Shown here piece by piece: positions 12,424 through 21,731 of a stretch of 64,000 nt of DNA (position 1 is the stretch's first letter; each line of letters starts with the position of its first letter). Source of the stretch: Comamonadaceae bacterium 2PF (GTDB taxonomy: Bacteria; Pseudomonadota; Gammaproteobacteria; Burkholderiales; Burkholderiaceae_C); the NCBI GenBank assembly GCA_005502875.1, contig SCMV01000005.1, positions 1 to 64,000 of the forward strand, in the 5' to 3' direction. The notes under the pieces are model-generated. The model was not told the origin of the DNA and made no database searches. It saw only the letters and a list, made by a program, of their open reading frames with translations. The translations under genes and the position numbers were made by a program.

Positions 12424-13110
12424 ATGAAAATTCTGGTGATCGAAGACAGCGTCAAGATGGCCGAGTACCTTCGCAAGGGTCTCTGCGAGGAAGGCTATGT
12501 GGTCGACGTGGCCAACAGCGGCATTGACGGCTTGCACATGGCGATCGAGATCGACTATGACCTTCTCGTCCTGGATGGCATGCTCCCCGGCATCGACGGC
12601 CTGGCAGTGCTCGCTGCTCTGCGGCAAAGCAAACAGACGCCGGTGCTCATGTTGACGGCCCGCGGACAGGTCGAAGACCGTGTCAAAGGCCTTCAAGGCG
12701 GAGCGGACGATTACCTCGTCAAACCGTTCGCGTTTTCGGAATTGGTTGCGCGCATCCAGGTTCTGCTCAGACGGTCGGGCGGGCAGCGAAATGCTGGCGA
12801 GCCGACGGTTTTGAAGGTGGCCGATCTGGATGCGGATCTGCTTCGTCGAAAAGCCACGCGATCTGGGCAGCGGCTCGACCTCACGGCTAAGGAGTTCAAC
12901 CTGCTGAGCCTGCTGCTGCGACGCCAGGGCGAAGTGCTGTCGCGTACCGAATTGGCCGAGCAGGTCTGGGACATGCACTTCGACAGCGAGACCAATGTCG
13001 TGGAGGTGGCCATTCGTCGCCTGCGCTCCAAGCTGGATCAGCCTTTTGAGAGACCGTTGTTGCACACGGTGCGCGGGATGGGCTACGTGCTGGAGGTTCG
13101 CGAGCCGTGA
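12424..13110 (+). CDS. czcR: CzcR-type response regulator
   Basis: A 228-residue OmpR-family regulator. The receiver is intact (VIEDS acidic pocket, D51 in VLDGMLPG, T in MLTARG, K in LVKPF) and is followed by a winged helix ([19 protein letters not shown]). It is paired with a histidine kinase whose GTG start overlaps its stop (GTGA). The pair is expected to sense periplasmic metal and induce the neighbouring efflux genes. czcR is chosen over copR because of czcE and czcCBA nearby; sequence alone does not settle that. Confidence 0.8.
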   Translation: MKILVIEDSVKMAEYLRKGLCEEGYVVDVANSGIDGLHMAIEIDYDLLVLDGMLPGIDGLAVLAALRQSKQTPVLMLTARGQVEDRVKGLQGGADDYLVKPFAFSELVARIQVLLRRSGGQRNAGEPTVLKVADLDADLLRRKATRSGQRLDLTAKEFNLLSLLLRRQGEVLSRTELAEQVWDMHFDSETNVVEVAIRRLRSKLDQPFERPLLHTVRGMGYVLEVREP

Positions 13111-14462
13111 GCGACATTGTCACGACGGCCAGCCTTCGGGGGCGGCTGTCACGCTGGTTGGCGCTCCAGACCATGCTGGGCCTTGGCCTGGTTTGCGTGG
13201 TGGTGTACGTGCTGTTCGCGCTGACGGTGTCCGAGCGGCAGGATGAAGCGCTGTCACAGAAGCAGAACACCGTCGAACACCTGCTTGCAGGCAGCGACGG
13301 TGAGCGGGACCTGGCTGATGTGCGTCAAGTGCTTGGCAGCTTTCTGGCAGGGCATGACGAACTTTCTTTGCGCTTGATGGGGCGTGATGGCCAAGTGCTT
13401 TTTGAGACATCTTCATGGCGGGCCGGTCCAAATGAGATCAAGAGCAGGGCGTTCGACATCAAAGTGCGGTCTGAAGATGGCGGAATGGCTCGGGCCATCT
13501 TGGTACTGGACAAACGCATGGATGACGCCTTGCTCGCCCGCCTGGCGTGGACGCTGGCGGTCGCGGCGCTGGTGGGTGCCCTGGCGGTTTCCGTCGGAGG
13601 GTTCATGCTGGTTCGCCTGGGTCTGGCGCCACTGCACAAGCTTGTCGAGCAGACCGGACTCGTCACGGCCACGGACCTGGAACGACGCCTGGACGGCGCG
13701 GGTCAGGCCTACGAACTGCAACCCTTGATTCAGCAGTTCAATGCCTTGCTGGACCGCCTTGGCGTTGCCTACAAGCAGATGGAGGCCTTCAATGCCGATG
13801 TGGCACACGAACTGAACACGCCGCTGGCGACGTTGATCAGCAGCTGTGAGTTGGCGTTGCGCAAACCTCGAAGTGCCGATGATCTCAGAGAGGCATTGGC
13901 ATCCAATCTAGAAGAGCTACGCAGTCTTGCCAGTATCGTCGGCGACATGCTGTTTCTGTCCAATGCCGAACGTGGTGGGCCTGCGCGGCGCGAATGGACG
14001 CCTTGCCTTAGTGTCTTGGCGGAAGAGGTGATCGAGTTTCATGAGGCGGCGCTCCTTGACGCGGGGCTGACTGCCAAGATCTCGGGCGATGCTTTCGCCA
14101 CGGTGGATGGCCCGTTGTTGCGGCGGGCGCTGTCGAATCTCTTGGGCAATGCCACGCGCTACGCTTCACCGGAGTCATCGGTGTTGATCCAGATCGATCG
14201 CGAGAAAATCGGCTGGGTGAGGATTGCCGTCTACAACAAGGGGGCGACCATCGGTGTGGAGCATCTGCCCAGGTTGTTCGACCGCTTCTACCGAGCCGAT
14301 CCCGCGCGCAGCCCTGCGGATCGCAACCATGGGCTTGGCTTGTCCATCGTGGCGGCCATCGCGCGAATGCATGGCGGCCATGCATTCGCGGAGTCAGCCG
14401 CAGGCGTGACCCGCATCGGGATGATGTTGCCCGACGCCGCTGGACCTGGCCCAACCTTGTGA
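13107..14462 (+). CDS. czcS: CzcS-type sensor histidine kinase
   Basis: A 451-residue membrane sensor kinase. TM1 about residues 12-38, a periplasmic sensor of roughly 110 residues, TM2 about 145-170, HAMP, the H box ([16 protein letters not shown]) near residues 228-243, the N box (LLGNATRYA) and the G box ([17 protein letters not shown]). GTG start overlaps the regulator stop. It belongs to the heavy-metal sensor kinase group (CzcS/CopS/CusS). The ligand cannot be read from sequence. Confidence 0.82.
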   Translation: MSDIVTTASLRGRLSRWLALQTMLGLGLVCVVVYVLFALTVSERQDEALSQKQNTVEHLLAGSDGERDLADVRQVLGSFLAGHDELSLRLMGRDGQVLFETSSWRAGPNEIKSRAFDIKVRSEDGGMARAILVLDKRMDDALLARLAWTLAVAALVGALAVSVGGFMLVRLGLAPLHKLVEQTGLVTATDLERRLDGAGQAYELQPLIQQFNALLDRLGVAYKQMEAFNADVAHELNTPLATLISSCELALRKPRSADDLREALASNLEELRSLASIVGDMLFLSNAERGGPARREWTPCLSVLAEEVIEFHEAALLDAGLTAKISGDAFATVDGPLLRRALSNLLGNATRYASPESSVLIQIDREKIGWVRIAVYNKGATIGVEHLPRLFDRFYRADPARSPADRNHGLGLSIVAAIARMHGGHAFAESAAGVTRIGMMLPDAAGPGPTL

Positions 14463-14482
14463 TGGGCCGCTGCCCCGTTCCG

Positions 14483-14827
14483 TCAATTGCTTTCGTGCAG
14501 GTTGGGGGTGATGTAGACCTTCAGCGATTTGTTAGTGAAGCCCTTCGGTGCCACGGCCATCAGGTCCACGGCCTGATGGTTGAGCACCTCGAACTTCCAG
14601 CTGAAGCTCTTGTCGCCGCTGCGGAAAGTGACGGTTTCGCCGCAGACCACGTTGACGAACTTGGCGGATTCGACATCGACGACCTTGACTGCTTGGGATG
14701 GGCTGGACATGGCGCCATACATGGACTTGCCGTCGCGGGTAGTCGATCGATCCGTCGTGGCGCTCGCCAAGGCCGCAGACAATGCGAGGCTGAGAACGAA
14801 GGCGGTTTTGGTCAGGCAATGATTCAT
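14483..14827 (-). CDS. czcE: CzcE-like periplasmic metal-binding protein
   Basis: A 114-residue exported protein: signal peptide (MNHCLTKTAFVLSLALSAALAS), then a small beta domain with VNVVCGETVTFR, FSWKFEVLNHQAVDL and a LKVYITPN end. This matches CzcE of Cupriavidus, a periplasmic Cu(II)-binding protein under czc control. The GGAG site 6 nt before ATG 14827 decides the start. It is convergent with czcS. A Cop-type box lies about 110 bp upstream. Confidence 0.75.
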   Translation of the reverse strand: MNHCLTKTAFVLSLALSAALASATTDRSTTRDGKSMYGAMSSPSQAVKVVDVESAKFVNVVCGETVTFRSGDKSFSWKFEVLNHQAVDLMAVAPKGFTNKSLKVYITPNLHESN

Positions 14828-14938
14828 GATCAGCTCCAGTTGGTTCCGGGACAACCGGCACATCGATTGATGGGCTTGAGCGGCATGTCCTGGAGGTGAC
14901 TCTAGAAGTTCGTGCCCGACACGCTCCGTACAGATTGG

Positions 14939-14953
14939 TTACAGTTTTGTCAT
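14939..14953. promoter_or_regulatory. Cop-type box upstream of czcE
   Basis: TTACAGTTTTGTCAT; its reverse complement ATGACAAAACTGTAA nearly equals the centre of the perfect palindrome at 53971. It lies about 110 bp upstream of the czcE start. Confidence 0.6.
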
Positions 14954-14985
14954 CTCCTTTTGCCGCGCCGAGCAACTTGCTGGGC

Positions 14986-15420
14986 CTATGGCGAGAGTGC
15001 CGAAGGCGTCTTTGTTTGTCCAGAATCGGCGTACTTCGTCCAGCTGCGGCCCATGGCCGCAGAATCTGACTCCAGCGTTGGAAAGTGACCATACTTTGCC
15101 GAGAGCTCATCATTGGCCACCGCGATCGGCGCCCCTCGACTCAATTCCAGGCCTGTTCGATCGGAACCCGATGCACAGTGAACCAACAAGGGCGTGGGCG
15201 ATGTCTTCATCAGGAGACTGCTCAAGTGTCAGTTCTCCCTGTAGGCGGACAGGGGCACATCCAGAAGCCTGACTCCGGTGGTTTCCGTGATGGCCACGTC
15301 GCTGTCGTACCAAGGTTGACCATGATTCGTGCCACGCAGGTTCAGAACAGTCTTGACGCCATGCTGGTCGATGGTCTGACATAGCGCAGGGCCAGCCTGG
15401 CCCACAGGAGAAGGTGGCCG
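14986..15420 (-). pseudogene. Broken dual-specificity phosphatase
   Basis: Pieces of one cysteine phosphatase lie in different minus-strand frames. About 15400-15230 reads ...TIDQHGVKTVLNLRG...GVRLLDVPLSAYREN then a stop. About 15225-14986 reads PTPLLVHCASGSDRTG (the HC-x5-R catalytic loop) and then ANDELSAKYGHFP, a typical family end. The frames do not join, and roughly 20 residues expected after the catalytic loop are missing. The gene is therefore frameshifted and internally deleted. Its parent probably acted with envelope lipid or metal genes; that is inference. Confidence 0.65.
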
Positions 15421-15514
15421 AGGCAGCCAAGTATCTCGATGATCAGCGGGGCAGGGTGTTGCCCATGTACGAAAATCTCCGTTCGCTCTCCAAGGCGTTG
15501 CTTGATGTTGGCCA

Positions 15515-15823
15515 GTGCATGGCGCATTCTTCGCATCTGATGAGGGCTTGCGCCACTTCGAGTTGATCCTGTTGCAGCACAGCCGTCTGGATGCGGTCCT
15601 GAGCGATGTGGCTGCACAAAGACGGCGGGCCGAAGGATGGACCTATCTCGCGGATGCGGGGCGCATTGCATGGCTACAGGAGCCTGATGCGGTCACGCAC
15701 ATGAAGGACAGACATGGCCACGCCACGCTCAAGAAGCTGGCCATCGCTTCAAATCTGTTCGACGTTTTTGATGAACCGTTGCTCGACGTTGGATACCGCA
15801 CTTTGTACAGAGCCAGGAGCTAA
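15515..15823 (+). pseudogene. OST-HTH (LOTUS) domain remnant
   Basis: A GTG-start ORF of 102 residues. Its second half (GWTYLADAG...MKDRHGHATLKKLAIASNLFDV...GYRTLYRARS) resembles the C-terminal OST-HTH domain of NYN/LOTUS RNA-binding proteins: a YGH/RHGH turn, a leucine-rich helix, an FDV strand and a final aromatic-Arg strand. No NYN nuclease domain lies upstream, so this looks like the tail of a lost gene. It could be a short complete gene; support is modest. Confidence 0.35.
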
Positions 15824-15872
15824 CTGATGTCATCACTGCTATCGGATGTGGCTCTGCTTTCTCTGTGGACGA

Positions 15873-16205
15873 TCAGTCTGTCCGCGGGCCGTACATGATG
15901 ATGGCCATTCCACACAGGCTGACGGTTACCCCGATCCAGTCTGTCGCTGTTGGCTGGACTTTGTCGACCAGCATTAACCACACGATGGCCACAAGGATGT
16001 AGACCCCGCCATAGGCGGCGTAGACGCGGCCAGCCGCGCTGGGGTGCAGCGACAGTAGCCATGCAAAAAGGGCCAAACTTGCCGCCGCTGGCAACAAAAG
16101 CCACGCCGAGCGGCCCTGGTGAAGCCAAAGGTAAGGTAGGTAGCACCCAAGGATCTCGGCGATGGCCGTGACGACAAACAGCAGGAAGGTTTTGAGCAAA
16201 TCCAT
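15873..16205 (-). CDS. ynfA: YnfA family (UPF0060) membrane protein
   Basis: A 110-residue protein with four membrane helices, typical of Ynf[52 protein letters not shown] and [20 protein letters not shown]. YnfA relates to small multidrug-resistance transporters, but its substrate is not settled. The start at MDLLKTF (16205) matches family length. Two remnants of the same family lie at 42811 and 48191. It is divergent from the Cys-rich membrane protein at 16299, and the operator at 16229 lies between them. Confidence 0.88.
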   Translation of the reverse strand: MDLLKTFLLFVVTAIAEILGCYLPYLWLHQGRSAWLLLPAAASLALFAWLLSLHPSAAGRVYAAYGGVYILVAIVWLMLVDKVQPTATDWIGVTVSLCGMAIIMYGPRTD

Positions 16206-16228
16206 GTCGGCATTTTCATACAAACCTC

Positions 16229-16259
16229 TTGCATCTCAAGTAGCTTGAGGTCGTACCGT
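16229..16259 (+). promoter_or_regulatory. MerR-type operator-promoter, different dyad
   Basis: -35 TTGCAT, a 19-bp spacer with the dyad CTCAAG-TAG-CTTGAG, and a weak -10 TACCGT. It begins about 70 bp upstream of ATG 16299. The dyad differs from the CadR-type sites, so the MerR protein at 16744 is the likely partner (inference from proximity). Confidence 0.55.
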
Positions 16260-16298
16260 TGTGATGTGGGCGACGTGCTCACTTACGGAAAGACTGAA

Positions 16299-16571
16299 AT
16301 GAGACCTTGGAAAGCCGCTGTCGGTGTCGGAGCAGAATGTGCTGCCTGCTGTGCCGTCCCCCTGCTTGGTGGTACTGCTGCCCTGGCGGCAGGATCTACC
16401 GCCCTTGCTGCAATCGGAGCATCCATGGTTGCATGTGCTGATGAGCTTGTCCTGATTGGTGGGGTATTGCTGGTGTTGGCCTTAGGCAGTGTGCTGATGG
16501 CCTGGCGCCGTCGGCGCACATCGGTCAGTCCTAAGGTCTCCATGTGTTCGGGGGGCTGCAATCTCAGATGA
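16299..16571 (+). CDS. Cys-rich small inner-membrane protein, possible metal carrier
   Basis: A 90-residue protein with two or three hydrophobic helices. Helix 1 holds ECAACCAVPLL, a vicinal Cys pair followed by Pro, as in mercury or arsenic uptake proteins of the MerT/MerF type; a further Cys lies in VACAD. After a basic RRRR stop-transfer comes a cytosolic tail ending CSGGCNLR. I do not recognise the family. Neighbouring merR and the operator suggest a metal-inducible transporter or sequestration protein. Confidence 0.6.
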   Translation: MRPWKAAVGVGAECAACCAVPLLGGTAALAAGSTALAAIGASMVACADELVLIGGVLLVLALGSVLMAWRRRRTSVSPKVSMCSGGCNLR

Positions 16572-16743
16572 TCGGCATGGCCCGTTGACCTAAGCTCGGC
16601 AGTCTGGGCAACGGGCTTGGTGGTTGAACTAGAAGTGCACGGGTGATTCGAGCCGCTTGGGCTTGTGGCTCGCAGGTGCCGCCGCGTCCACTCAAACCCT
16701 GTGGGTGTGCAGCAGGAGTCTGCGCGTGATCTAAGATAGAAAG

Positions 16744-17202
16744 ATGGCTGCACCAAATTTATCAATCTGCGTTGTTGCCAAACGGACGGGTTGCTCTGTC
16801 CCGACCATCCGCTACTACGAGGATATTGGCCTCTTGCCAAACGCAGATCGGACGGATGGATGTCGACGAAATTTCTCGGAGGCGACCATCGCACGTCTGA
16901 CTTTCATCCGTCGATGTCGAGACTTCGGCTTCTCCATTGATCAGGTGCGAGAACTTGTCTGTCTTGTCGATGAGCCAACTCGACCTTGCGTTGAAGTCCG
17001 AGACCTCGCTGCCAAGCATTTGGCTGAGGTGCAGCGTAGGCTGTTGGAACTCCAGGCACTAGAGAGCAGCCTGGGAGCCTTTGTACGCGCATGCGACAGG
17101 GATTGCGCGGGGGGCCCTACGCTCGATTGTTCCATTCTGGAGGATCTGTCTCGTCCGGCCGCGGCCGCGCCGAGCCGAAGCTCAGGCTGCTGTGGTACTT
17201 GA
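16744..17202 (+). CDS. MerR-family metal-responsive regulator
   Basis: A 152-residue regulator: N-terminal winged HTH (CVVAKRTGCSVPTIRYYEDIGLLP), long dimer helix, and conserved cysteines in RPCVEV and ACDRDC-x7-C, followed by a CC-containing tail (SSGCCGT). A Cys at the start of the dimer helix plus a C-terminal Cys pair is the pattern of Hg(II)/Cd/Pb/Zn-sensing MerR proteins; the spacing does not decide the ion. It lies 170 bp downstream of the Cys-rich membrane protein, which it probably controls through the site at 16229. Confidence 0.75.
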   Translation: MAAPNLSICVVAKRTGCSVPTIRYYEDIGLLPNADRTDGCRRNFSEATIARLTFIRRCRDFGFSIDQVRELVCLVDEPTRPCVEVRDLAAKHLAEVQRRLLELQALESSLGAFVRACDRDCAGGPTLDCSILEDLSRPAAAAPSRSSGCCGT

Positions 17203-17227
17203 AGCAAGGTTCTTGCAGGCCTGATGT

Positions 17228-17851
17228 TCAGATTCTTGCGTGAAAGTCCCTGATCGCCGTCCCCATCAACGTGCCGATGACCACAGGCACGCATGGCACG
17301 GCCAGGGGATGCAAGGTGAAGGGCAGCACAAACGCCAGGACGGTTGCGCAACTGGTGAGGATGGCCAAGCAGGCATACAAGGCGAACATCTCCGGGCTGT
17401 GGTGCAGGAACTCTTTGGCTTTGACCACTCGTACAAGGCAGCCATCCACCAAGGCAGCAACCGGGAAGGCCAACAGCCAGGGGAGCCACTCCAGCAGCAT
17501 GGCCAGGCGGAAGCTGGCGAGCAGCAGCAGTGCGTCAATCGAGCGGAAGTAGGGGTTGTTGAACAGCCGTTGGTTGACCGAAGCCATTTCTTGCCCGACA
17601 GCCGCGTTGACGCCACCCACGGGGGCCGCGTCTTTGGATGAGGGGACAGGTGATGCCTGACGTGCAGACTGCTGCATGCTCATCGCACGCGACAGCATGC
17701 GGGTGCCCGCGTCTTTGCCCCAGAACACCGCCGCATTGGTGTATTCCGTTCGCAGTTGCTCTATGAACCGTTCTGGCGGATGGGCGGACGGCACATAGAG
17801 CACCAGAACCAGCAACACCAGCAGTGACACCACGGCCATCGCCCTGATCAT
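17228..17851 (-). CDS. DUF4400 conjugative-element membrane protein
   Basis: A 207-residue membrane protein: TM near 5-20, TMs around 105-135 and two more near 155-195, with FRLAMLLEWLPWLLAFPVAALVDG typical of DUF4400. The family lies next to the coupling protein TraD in SXT- and PFGI-type conjugative elements. The AGGAGG ribosome site is clear, and the start overlaps the traD stop (ATGA). Role in transfer is unknown. Confidence 0.75.
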   Translation of the reverse strand: MIRAMAVVSLLVLLVLVLYVPSAHPPERFIEQLRTEYTNAAVFWGKDAGTRMLSRAMSMQQSARQASPVPSSKDAAPVGGVNAAVGQEMASVNQRLFNNPYFRSIDALLLLASFRLAMLLEWLPWLLAFPVAALVDGCLVRVVKAKEFLHHSPEMFALYACLAILTSCATVLAFVLPFTLHPLAVPCVPVVIGTLMGTAIRDFHARI

Positions 17852-19755
17852 GCCGCCCTCCTGATGGGTTGATCGTCCCCATGCGCATCCGGATCCAGGA
17901 TGGGGAAGCGACCTTTGATGATGCGCCCGCCAGACACCGAGGCAAAGTACTGAAGGTTGGGCAGTTTGCCCAGGACATCGGCGGGCACCATCTCCTCGAA
18001 GCTCTCGGAGAGTTGGCTTGAATAGCTGGTCGAGAAGTCACCCAGATGGGTGTCTGCACCATGCCCGAGCCCAACTCTCATCGAATGAATGGCGGTCTTG
18101 CCAAAGGTCTCCACGATGAAATCCTGCGTGGGGCGGTCTTTTGAGCGCAGCGCAATCAGGTTGTTCAGGTTGCCCAGTGCCATGCGCGCAGCCGCTTCGC
18201 TGCCCAGGCGTTTGGCCAGGTCCGCCAGTGTTTGCATCGCGCAGGTGGTGTAGATGCCGCCCTCGGCACCTTTGTTGAGGATCTCGATCAAGGGCTGGTT
18301 GATGACGTTGGCCACCTCATCTACAAACAGCGCAATGCGCCGATAGCCGCCGAGGTTGTAGCGCATGCCCGCCCGTGCGGCCAGGTCGGCCAATGCCAGC
18401 GCACCGATGGCCGAAGCCACCGAAGGGTCGGGCAGCGAATCCAGACACATGTACAGCACATGCCCGCCGCGCTCGATTTTCTCGAAGTTCATGATCGGGC
18501 GCGTGTCGTCGGCGTCGAACGGATCAGGCGACAGCGTACGACCCAGGTCACCCGAGGTCAGCATCGACAGCACGGGCAACAGGTTGGCGGTGATTTTTTG
18601 ATAGTGCTCGCGGTTGTGCCTGAAGGTTCGCACCTGGGCATCGATCACCTTGCTGCGTTGTGACTGGGCAATGTGGTGTTCGTAGTACGCGACAAAGGCC
18701 ATCAACTCGGCGCTGGCCGCTTCTGATGGGCGCTTCATGTGGCCTCGATGAGCCTCCTGCATCAGCTTCTTCATCTCGGGCAACTCGCGCCAGGCGGGCC
18801 CCAAAGTTTCTTCATAGAAGCGGCGCAGAGAGCCTTCTAGCACGGGTTCGATGCCACCTTCGATGTAGCGGGTCAGCTTGGCCAGGTTAGGTCGTTCTTC
18901 CAGTTCGACCAGGCCTTGCACGACCACGTTGACCGCATCCCAGCCGAAGGCGGAGAACGCGCCAGCCGTGTCCGGCGGCATGATCGATTGGATGCGGGAT
19001 GCAATCTCGGTGGGCTTTTGCCAGTTGAAGGTGAAGTCCAGCCGCACACCGGCTTCCGGGAAGGCCGGATGGAACTCCATGAAGGTGTCGGGCTCACGCC
19101 AGTCCTGGCAGGCGCGTTCCACCACGCGCTTGAGGCGACGGCTGTTCTTGGGGTCGATGACGATCACCACGTCGCCGCGCCTGACGGCCTGGGTGATGAG
19201 GTTGGCCAGGGCCACCCCTTTGCCAGATTGCGTGGTGCCGACCAGCAGCGTGCCGCCTTCGAAGTTCTGCAAGGGGCGATGCAGTGGCACCTCATGAGGC
19301 TCGACGCCGTGTATGTAGGGCAAGCCGATCTCCGCATCAGGTTGGGGGGCGCTGTCATAGCCCAGCAGACTCAAGAGGCGCGGAGACACCGTGAAGTCGC
19401 GATAGTCGATCTTGGCCAGTTCATACAGGCGCTGGGAGTGCACGGGCCGCCACTCGAAGCCGAAGCCAAGGAAAACGGCCGTTGGATCCTGACACCACCG
19501 CGCCTGGGTTTGCGTGCTGATCACCTGGATGGCGTGACCAGCCAGCGACGCCCTCAGCACGAGAATGCGCAGCGCCTGCGAGAACCTGAGGGCACTCATG
19601 CCGAGGCAAGTGATGGACAGGGGGAAAGCGAGAATGCGGGGCAGTTGTCCGATGGCGCCGACCGCCGTGAAGAACATCAACGCGATGCCCCAGGCAAGGC
19701 CTGCATAGGCCTCGTAGGCGTGGCGCCATGGCATCTCGTAGCGGCGGATGGGCAT
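17848..19755 (-). CDS. traD: TraD conjugative coupling protein
   Basis: A 635-residue VirD4/TraD-type ATPase that brings the relaxase-DNA complex to the secretion channel. Two membrane helices near residues 22-60; Walker A GTTQSGKG at about 173-180; Walker B RRIALFVDEVAN near 470; then the NKGAEGGIY-TCAMQTLADL motif. The opening MPIRRYEMPWRHAYE is typical of the SXT-type family. The GGGAGG site 5 nt before ATG 19755 fixes the start. It follows the TraI-like gene by 1 nt and overlaps DUF4400. It appears intact. Confidence 0.9.
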   Translation of the reverse strand: MPIRRYEMPWRHAYEAYAGLAWGIALMFFTAVGAIGQLPRILAFPLSITCLGMSALRFSQALRILVLRASLAGHAIQVISTQTQARWCQDPTAVFLGFGFEWRPVHSQRLYELAKIDYRDFTVSPRLLSLLGYDSAPQPDAEIGLPYIHGVEPHEVPLHRPLQNFEGGTLLVGTTQSGKGVALANLITQAVRRGDVVIVIDPKNSRRLKRVVERACQDWREPDTFMEFHPAFPEAGVRLDFTFNWQKPTEIASRIQSIMPPDTAGAFSAFGWDAVNVVVQGLVELEERPNLAKLTRYIEGGIEPVLEGSLRRFYEETLGPAWRELPEMKKLMQEAHRGHMKRPSEAASAELMAFVAYYEHHIAQSQRSKVIDAQVRTFRHNREHYQKITANLLPVLSMLTSGDLGRTLSPDPFDADDTRPIMNFEKIERGGHVLYMCLDSLPDPSVASAIGALALADLAARAGMRYNLGGYRRIALFVDEVANVINQPLIEILNKGAEGGIYTTCAMQTLADLAKRLGSEAAARMALGNLNNLIALRSKDRPTQDFIVETFGKTAIHSMRVGLGHGADTHLGDFSTSYSSQLSESFEEMVPADVLGKLPNLQYFASVSGGRIIKGRFPILDPDAHGDDQPIRRAA

Positions 19756-19756
19756 G

Positions 19757-21463
19757 TCACCCTCCCTGAGCCTCGGGCGAGGCAAAGGCTTCCATGTCCA
19801 CGCCGCTGATGAAGTGCGGGGCTATGGTTAAACCCACGGTCGATGTGCCGTTGAAATCCCTTGAGGTTGTTGGTGGACCTTTGCCCGCGGCGCGAACTAG
19901 CATGTGCACGTCAGACAGGGCGCGCAGAGCCATCGAGGGTTGAATGCCGCGCCGCTCGAATTCCTGCAGAGGCACAAACACCCCCGACGCGACAGTGCAA
20001 CCCTGGGCGGGACCAGTACCTGTGTTCAAGGTGTTGATCACCTCGGTCAACGCGTCGCGCACCACGGGGTTGAGGCGCAGCGGCGCTTGAAGACCTATCG
20101 TCGCTTGCTGAGTTGGGTGGGCATCGCTTGTCGATACCAAGGCAGTCGGCGGGGCGGTCGACAAAAGTGCCGCTTCGGCTTGAGCCTCTCGGACATTCGA
20201 AGCTGCTTGTGGAGTTTGCTCGGCGTTACCAGGGATGAGCGAGAGTTGTGTGCCTGGCGGGCCATCAGGGCGAGATCTTGGTGCAACCGGTTCGCCCGCT
20301 TGGGCCGACGGACTGTTGTTGCTTGGCGCACTCGTGAGGTTTTCCGCCAGAGGCGGCGGCAACGGGTCATGTCCTGCAAACAGGATCGCCTGCGACGACA
20401 GCTTGACTGCGTCGATTTTGGCCTTGCCGCCTGGTGGTTGGATGAGCCAGATTGGGGCTCCTGTGGGCGTGGGTTCGAAGACGCCGGCTAGCAGGAGCAC
20501 TTCCATGATGGTCTCCGGCGCTTTGGGAATGCCTGGCAACTGGGCGGCGTCCAGTTGCTTTTGGAGGTCTTCGGCAGCGCTAGGCCAGGCCAGGAACAGG
20601 CCATCGGGGCCGAGCCAGACGCGAGACTTCTCGCGATTGGCTTGCCACCCCGAGTTGGAGACCGCGAGATGCCTTAGCGCGTCAACCAGGTAGCGTTCCA
20701 GGTGCGAACCGTATTGAGGCGTACCGTAGCGGTCGGCATTGGCCAGCAGGTTGCGGTCAATCACCAGCGCCAAGGAGCGCCGGACCAACTCGTCCAGCAA
20801 GTTGTGATCGCGATGCTGCGAGATGCCGCTGACGCTGCCCATGAGGTGAGGCACGATGACTGTGTTGTCTTCAGCCAGGTAATGCATGACCGTTGGGGGT
20901 ACGACATGGGCCAGCGTGAACACGCCCAGGCTGCGTGTCTCGATGGCGTGTGGGCGCCAGCGCAAGAAGTAGCGGTCCGCTTGTCGCTCCATCAGCCAAT
21001 CACTCAGGGACAGAAGGTAGGCTGGCCACACATCGCCTGGGGCGTTGGTCACGATGATGTGACTGAGCACCCGGTGGGCCTCGCAGCAAAGCCCCGCGAC
21101 GAAGGTTGCCAGGCGCCAGCGCGGCTCCAAGTGGCGGCGTGCCGATATGTTGGAGCGACCTGAGAATATGTGCGCGTCTGTGCCCTGCAGGCTGAAGAAG
21201 CTGACTTCCATGCCCAGGCGCAACAGGCCGCCAGGGGTGCAGAAGTAGTTGTCTGATGTGGCTGGCAGCAGGTGTACTAGGTTGGCGTATCGTCTGATAA
21301 GTGACAGGATGGTTTGTTCGAACTCGGTACGGTCAGACCCATGGCAGAGCTTGATGCGGGCGATCAGGTCATCGTTTTGCGACAGCAGAGCATCAATGGG
21401 CAGGGCCTCGAAGCCGGGATCTGACGATGCAAAAGTGCTGTGTGGCTGAGACGGGGCAAGCAT
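19757..21463 (-). CDS. TraI_2 (MOBH-like) relaxase-fold protein with eroded metal motifs
   Basis: A 568-residue protein. Residues about 55-230 follow the TraI_2/MOBH domain (LVHLLPATS...PGGLLRLGMEVSF...FVAGL). The histidines usually in HHxxPGGLLxH are absent (NYFCTPGGLLRLG), and the HD of the AGLLHD motif is CE (AGLCCEAHR, about residues 124-131). A Pro/Ala/Gln-rich linker (about 370-470) joins a C-terminal domain (LRLNPVVRDALTEVINTL...GVFVPLQEFERRGIQPS) like TraI C-terminal regions. It is encoded directly before traD. Nicking activity by the known HD chemistry is unlikely. Start ATG 21463. Confidence 0.75.
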   Translation of the reverse strand: MLAPSQPHSTFASSDPGFEALPIDALLSQNDDLIARIKLCHGSDRTEFEQTILSLIRRYANLVHLLPATSDNYFCTPGGLLRLGMEVSFFSLQGTDAHIFSGRSNISARRHLEPRWRLATFVAGLCCEAHRVLSHIIVTNAPGDVWPAYLLSLSDWLMERQADRYFLRWRPHAIETRSLGVFTLAHVVPPTVMHYLAEDNTVIVPHLMGSVSGISQHRDHNLLDELVRRSLALVIDRNLLANADRYGTPQYGSHLERYLVDALRHLAVSNSGWQANREKSRVWLGPDGLFLAWPSAAEDLQKQLDAAQLPGIPKAPETIMEVLLLAGVFEPTPTGAPIWLIQPPGGKAKIDAVKLSSQAILFAGHDPLPPPLAENLTSAPSNNSPSAQAGEPVAPRSRPDGPPGTQLSLIPGNAEQTPQAASNVREAQAEAALLSTAPPTALVSTSDAHPTQQATIGLQAPLRLNPVVRDALTEVINTLNTGTGPAQGCTVASGVFVPLQEFERRGIQPSMALRALSDVHMLVRAAGKGPPTTSRDFNGTSTVGLTIAPHFISGVDMEAFASPEAQGG

Positions 21464-21731
21464 GGTGGTCCATTTCAAATGACCCAACCATTTGGTCACC
21501 ATGCATAGCCGTGTGCACCTCAAAATGCCGTCTGTTCATCTGGGCTTTCGCCATCGAGACTTGACGAATGAGGGGCAATTTCGGATCAGAGCGATGGGCG
21601 TCGATCCGTCTGATACCTTGGCCTTGACTCTGCATGCAACGACGAGGATGCAGGCCCGTTGGTCATGAAGCCACGGAACTTGCAATGTAGGATGTTGGAA
21701 TCCAAACTCGGCGTAGCCAAACACTGCAATC

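Noticed and set aside
18916-19809. A 297-codon forward frame opposite traD
   Set aside because: Antisense shadow of TraD with no family and no start signal.
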